Of a stretch of DNA of 39,536 nucleotides, positions 35,925 to 39,536 are shown one piece after another. The stretch is from NCBI GenBank assembly GCA_964505035.1, contig CAZDGK010000007.1, forward strand, positions 1 to 39,536, written 5' to 3'. Made by a program: the position numbers and the translations under genes. A model generated the notes under the pieces. It made no database searches. It was not told where the DNA came from and worked only from the letters and a program-made list of their open reading frames with translations. The stretch is from CAZDGK01 sp964505035. GTDB taxonomy: Bacteria; Patescibacteriota; Saccharimonadia; UBA4664. How positions within the stretch are numbered: the stretch's first letter is position 1; every line of letters starts with the position of its first letter.

Positions 35925-36943
35925 GGCATAGAGCTTCGGAACGCGGGGCAGTGGCGCTGCTGACCACGATCATTGTGGGCATATTGTTGGCGATTGTAGC
36001 GACGGGACTAATCGCGCTGATGGTGAGCGAGCTGAGCCAGTCGAATGACTCTGAGCAGTCGATCCGGGCATACTACGCGGCGCAGTCTGGCGTGGAGGAT
36101 GGTATCACTAAGGTGGTTGCGGCGCTGGGGACTACCGGCGTGGATCAGTTGTGTGGCACGCCGGCTAGCCAAAACACTAACCTCGACCCGGCCAACCCAG
36201 GGCTGGTGGGGTGGACCTGCCAGCAGATTACCTATTCGGGCTCGCCACAGGGCAGCTTGCCGACGGCAGACAAGGCAGTACAGATTGATGTGGGCCCCGT
36301 GAGCTTCCGGAGCATGATATTGGAGTGGGACATTACGCCGCCACCAGTGGGTGGCTACCCGCCCAATTTCTTCAATGCGCCGCTGGTGAACTTCCCGTCG
36401 CAGGCAACTGGCTGGCCATACGCCGCACCGATCGAGGTCAATATCGTGGAGTACCCGATTGGGTCGTTTAGTGCGAGCACGCCCGGCGCGATCAATCTGT
36501 ATACCGGTCTGGTAGTGCCGCGGACGGCGGCGGTGGCGCCGGTATACGACTACACCACGCTGTCTGGAGCCAACCCACTGGCGAGCGCCTGTAACCCGGC
36601 GGCGGCTTCATACCACTGCAAGGTGGTGATTGACCGGTTTAATAACGGTGCGACGAGTTACCTGATGCGTCTGCGGTCGCGGTACGTGGGCAGTGACTAC
36701 AAGCTGACATTCACAACTGGCAATGGCGGCAACGGAGCGGTGGTGCCGGTGCCGGATGGGACGGCGACGATTGATATCACGGCCAAGGCGGGTGATGCGT
36801 TCCGACGGGTGATCTACAAGGTGCCAATCCGTAATGGGGCGGCGGGTGGTTTGGACTACGTGATCTATGCGGACAATGATGTGTGCAAGGGCTTTACGGT
36901 AATCAATGGCGCGGCGCAGGCTGGAAGCGGCTGCCCGTACTAG
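35921..36943 (+). CDS. Minor prepilin (PilX/GspK-like)
   Basis: 340 residues from GTG 35921 in a GTGA overlap. MRHRASERG is followed by AVALLTTIIVGILLAIVATGLIALM; Leu stands at +5 in place of Glu, as in PilX/GspK-type tip pilins. Then ESVARAYYAAQSGVEDG-type YYAAQSGVEDGITKV, a typical PilX feature. The C-terminus ends CKGFTVINGAAQAGSGCPY, a possible disulphide-closed tail. Last of the minor-pilin operon. Confidence 0.85.
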   Translation: MRHRASERGAVALLTTIIVGILLAIVATGLIALMVSELSQSNDSEQSIRAYYAAQSGVEDGITKVVAALGTTGVDQLCGTPASQNTNLDPANPGLVGWTCQQITYSGSPQGSLPTADKAVQIDVGPVSFRSMILEWDITPPPVGGYPPNFFNAPLVNFPSQATGWPYAAPIEVNIVEYPIGSFSASTPGAINLYTGLVVPRTAAVAPVYDYTTLSGANPLASACNPAAASYHCKVVIDRFNNGATSYLMRLRSRYVGSDYKLTFTTGNGGNGAVVPVPDGTATIDITAKAGDAFRRVIYKVPIRNGAAGGLDYVIYADNDVCKGFTVINGAAQAGSGCPY

Positions 36944-36958
36944 TGCTAGTATGCCGGC

Positions 36959-37885
36959 CTAATCGTCGGCCTTGCGGTGGAAGCGTTCGTGGACGGACTT
37001 GAGCTGCGGGTCGGTGATGTGGGTATAGATCTGGGTCGTGGCGATATTGGCGTGGCCGAGTAGGCCCTGGACGGAGCGCAGGTCGGCACCGTTGGTGAGT
37101 AGGTCGGTGGCGAAGCTGTGGCGCAGTGTGTGGGGGGTGACGTCCTTGGTGATGCCGGCAGCCAGGGCGTAGCGCTTGACGAGCCGCTGGACGCTGCGGA
37201 CGGTTAGCCGGGTATACATGCCGTCTTCTTCGTCGGACTGGGAGCCGGAGTAGTGAATGAAGAGCGGTTTGCCGTCGTCGGGGCGGGATTCGAGGTATTT
37301 GAGGATCCAATGAGCGGCTTGCTCGCTGATGAAGACCGGCCGGTCCTTCTGGCCCTTGCCGCGAACCATGAACTCGCGGCGTTCGAGATTGATATGGTCG
37401 CGGTCGACGGCGACGAGCTCGCTGACGCGCAGGCCGCCACTGAAGAGGAGCTCGATGACGGCGCGGTCACGCAGGCCGGCTGGGTTATTGGTGTCGATGG
37501 CGGCCAGCAGCCGCTCGACTTCCTCGGCGGTGAGAAAGGTGACTTGCGGCCGGACGGTTTTGGCGAGCTCGATCTTGGCCGAATCGAGAGCCTTGATGTC
37601 GCGCTTGGCTAGGTACTTGAGAAAGCTACGTAGGGCGATGAGGTGATAATTCTGAGTGGTCTTGGTGAGTTCTTGGCCCTGGTTGTCTTTGAGACGACTA
37701 AGCCAGAGCCGGTAGTGGCGCACCATGTCGTTATCAAGCTTGGCGACGTCGCAGTCTTCGGTAAATTCGACGAGCCGCCGGAGGTAGTGATCGTAGTTGG
37801 CGATAGTTTTCTGGGAGCGGTTCTGTTCGATTTCTAGATGCTCTAGGAAGTCAGTGACGAGTTCGGAGAGGGGGAGAGTGGCCAT
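36959..37885 (-). CDS. xerC: Tyrosine recombinase of XerC/XerD type
   Basis: 308 residues from ATG 37885, with GGAGG 4 bases upstream. An N-terminal SAM-like domain (FLEHLEIEQNRSQKTIANYDHYLRRLVEFTE) is followed by a catalytic domain with all residues of the family: R in SGGLRVSELVA, K in GKGQKDRP, HTLRHSFATDLL (H and R), GHANIATT (H) and IYTHI (Tyr nucleophile). XerC/D resolves chromosome dimers at dif with FtsK; here ftsK lies 30 kb away. Whether this is the single Xer of the genome cannot be seen. It ends 15 bases from the convergent PilX-like gene without a visible terminator. Confidence 0.93.
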   Translation of the reverse strand: MATLPLSELVTDFLEHLEIEQNRSQKTIANYDHYLRRLVEFTEDCDVAKLDNDMVRHYRLWLSRLKDNQGQELTKTTQNYHLIALRSFLKYLAKRDIKALDSAKIELAKTVRPQVTFLTAEEVERLLAAIDTNNPAGLRDRAVIELLFSGGLRVSELVAVDRDHINLERREFMVRGKGQKDRPVFISEQAAHWILKYLESRPDDGKPLFIHYSGSQSDEEDGMYTRLTVRSVQRLVKRYALAAGITKDVTPHTLRHSFATDLLTNGADLRSVQGLLGHANIATTQIYTHITDPQLKSVHERFHRKADD

Positions 37886-37956
37886 GGGACCTCCAGCTTT
37901 ACCGCTTATGCACGTATGATAGCATGTCGCACAATTTGGAGTATTGGCCAGAAGCA

Positions 37957-37984
37957 TTGCGCCTATCTGTTAGCTTGATACAAT
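37957..37984 (+). promoter_or_regulatory. Promoter of the ligase gene
   Basis: TTGCGC (37957-37962), 16 bases, TACAAT (37979-37984). A second TATAAA follows at 37990. Confidence 0.5.
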
Positions 37985-38011
37985 AGCGGTATAAAGCCAG
38001 GAGTGGAGACG

Positions 38012-39536
38012 ATGAGGGGTGCGGTAGGCTGGGCCTTGATTGTGTGCTTGATGGTGGCGATGGCGCCGTGGATGAGTGGTGGGCAGGATACACTGGCGAT
38101 GTTTCTGGGAAGTGGCGCTTTATTGCTCGGGGTACTGCTGACATGGCGACAGCCGGCGGTGCGCGGGTTGAAGGCCGGGATGCTGGTGTGGAGCGCAGCG
38201 GGCTTGCTGGGATGGGCGGCACTGTCGCTGGCCTGGACGGCCAACCGCTACAGCACTGTGGTGTGGTTGGTGATGCTGGTGACGGCGATTCTGGCATTCC
38301 GGCTGAGCTACGTGGTAGCTGGTTGGCAATGGGGCCGGGAGCGCTTGCTGGCGGCGTACGTGGCGGTGACGCTGGCGGTGTGCGCGTATGGCTATTGGTT
38401 CTATCTAACCGTGTCGTATGAGCGGTTTGTCAGTTCGTTTTACTGGCCCAACCCGGCGGCTGCGTTCCTGATACCGGGCGTGTTGGTGGGGATGTTTGGC
38501 CTGCGTAAGGGCGGCCGAGTGGCCTGGTGGTGGACAGCGTACTTGGTGGTCGTGGGGACAGCCTTTGCATTGGCGAGTTCGCGCGGGGCGGCCTTGGCGC
38601 TGGGGGTGGCAGTGCTGGGGTATGTGGTACTGCGCAAGTGGAGCAAACAGGCCTGGGTACGATTTGTGTGCATTATCGCGGCGGTAGTGGTGCTGAGCTA
38701 CGGGCTGGCAGTTTGGCACGAGCGAATTTTCAATGGTGTAAATACTACAACACTGACCAGTCGTGTGGCGGAGGCGGCAAGCGGTACGACACAGAGTGGA
38801 TCAGATAGGATTTACTACTTGAAGAGTGCAGTGGCACTATGGGCCCGGGCGCCGTTGTGGGGGTCTGGAGCAGGCACGTATGGTGACCTGCATCCACAAG
38901 TGCAGCAGCGGGTAGTTAGTGCTTCGGTGAGTGCGCACAACTTTTATGTTCAGACACTGGCGGAGTTAGGAATCGTCGGCGGGTTGTTGCTCATCGCGGT
39001 ACTATTGGCGCTGATGGCTGGGCTGGTGCGCGGGTGGTGGCGAGCTGGTGAGCTGGGGGCTCCCCTGGTGCTGAGTGTGGTGGCGCTATTGATCCACTTT
39101 GGACTCGACATGGACCAGCGCTACCCAGCGGTGGTGGTACTGCTGGCGGTGATAGTTGGTCTGGTGTACAGCCAGAGCAAGGAGACGGAGCGGCGGATTG
39201 GTTGGCCGACATTGGCGCTGGCGGTGTTGCTGCTGCCGGTGGCCATATCGCTCTTTATGAGTAATACGGCGTATCACCGCGGGCAAGCTAGCTTGTCGAA
39301 TGGTGACTATCAGGAGGCCACGGATGAGTTTGCTAGCGCGAGCCAGTGGCCGGTGTATGACCCGGATGCGGTGGGAGCAGAGGCGATTGGGTGGTTTTCG
39401 CAAGGCGCGCTGCAGCCGGCCAACCGAGCGGCGGACTTGGCGCTGGCGCTGGACCGGGCACGGGCGGCCATCCGGCAGGACCCGACCGACTCGCAGCACC
39501 GGCAGATTGAGGCGCGAGTGTTGGCGCTGCAAAACG
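38012..39536 (+). CDS. O-antigen ligase / polymerase-like membrane protein (partial)
   Basis: 508 codons visible, open at the window end. The start is ATG 38012 with GGAGTGGAG upstream. At least ten hydrophobic segments; a large loop with SSRGAALALGVAVLG and, later, WGSGAGTYGDLHPQVQQ and SAHNFYVQTLAELGIVGGLLL, the signature of the Wzy_C (O-antigen ligase) family. Then more helices and a helical TPR-like tail (AYHRGQASLSNGDYQEATDEFASA). Such enzymes move undecaprenyl-linked glycans onto lipid or, as PglL/TfpO, onto pilin. Next to a pilus locus a pilin glycosyltransferase is an attractive but unproven idea. Confidence 0.85.
   Translation, partial: MRGAVGWALIVCLMVAMAPWMSGGQDTLAMFLGSGALLLGVLLTWRQPAVRGLKAGMLVWSAAGLLGWAALSLAWTANRYSTVVWLVMLVTAILAFRLSYVVAGWQWGRERLLAAYVAVTLAVCAYGYWFYLTVSYERFVSSFYWPNPAAAFLIPGVLVGMFGLRKGGRVAWWWTAYLVVVGTAFALASSRGAALALGVAVLGYVVLRKWSKQAWVRFVCIIAAVVVLSYGLAVWHERIFNGVNTTTLTSRVAEAASGTTQSGSDRIYYLKSAVALWARAPLWGSGAGTYGDLHPQVQQRVVSASVSAHNFYVQTLAELGIVGGLLLIAVLLALMAGLVRGWWRAGELGAPLVLSVVALLIHFGLDMDQRYPAVVVLLAVIVGLVYSQSKETERRIGWPTLALAVLLLPVAISLFMSNTAYHRGQASLSNGDYQEATDEFASASQWPVYDPDAVGAEAIGWFSQGALQPANRAADLALALDRARAAIRQDPTDSQHRQIEARVLALQN

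Noticed and set aside
1..39536. UGA recoded to glycine or tryptophan as in some CPR bacteria
   Set aside because: UGA ends several conserved genes at the right length (for example pilM and the NUDIX gene) and is used in ATGA/GTGA overlaps; no conserved gene contains an in-frame UGA.
1..39536. CRISPR arrays, insertion sequences, prophage or attachment sites
   Set aside because: No spaced direct repeats, transposase frames or terminal inverted repeats were seen; the only recombinase is a housekeeping-type Xer protein.

Overview
This is a GC-rich (about 60 % by eye) chromosomal window of ordinary bacterial housekeeping genes plus one large type IV pilus locus. UGA is used as a stop, so the standard bacterial code applies. 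The gene content suggests a small-genome bacterium of the Patescibacteria/CPR kind, Saccharibacteria-like at best guess: a long-tailed RNase J, an rpsF-ssb-rpsR block followed by efp and not rplI, a complete non-secretin type IV pilus locus, and many start codons lying directly at a -10 box. The placement is inference; no rRNA or tRNA gene is visible to confirm it.

Bases 1-9680 hold the end of pnp, a family 4-like uracil-DNA glycosylase that has lost its Fe-S cysteines, RNase J, small membrane proteins, a DUF2087 protein, an EEP-fold phosphohydrolase, ftsK, a rodZ-like gene and yajQ. Bases 9680-16400 hold a stand-alone (p)ppGpp-hydrolase-like HD protein behind a leader that looks like an attenuator, then recA-recX, a PRC-barrel gene on the minus strand, rpsF-ssb-rpsR-efp, tlyA and an unknown gene. 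Bases 16400-20080 hold a minus-strand run (ychF, NUDIX, alpha/beta hydrolase, degenerate laccase-domain protein) and an unannotated 59-residue Cys/His-rich small gene on the plus strand.

Bases 20100-36950 are the type IV pilus region: a TPR membrane protein, a 629-residue exported protein, pilM, pilN, pilO, a small PilP-position protein and pilB (split by an artificial run of N); then a T-box-controlled trpS and three tandem minus-strand paralogues with four membrane segments and two CxxC motifs; then pilT, pilC, a major-pilin candidate, prepilin peptidase and four minor prepilins. A Xer-type recombinase and an O-antigen ligase-like membrane protein (cut by the window end) follow.

Three themes stand out. 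(1) Many genes appear to have leaderless mRNAs: a TATAAT-like box lies exactly 6 nt before the start codon in at least six genes. (2) Other genes seem to hide the Shine-Dalgarno site or start codon in an inverted repeat (the CxxC trio and the 59-residue gene). (3) UAG is the dominant stop codon, which is unusual for a GC-rich genome. The most promising possible new regulatory system is the leaderless 29-codon leader ORF with an embedded terminator ahead of the alarmone-hydrolase-like gene. The most promising protein family is the double-CxxC membrane trio inside the pilus locus.
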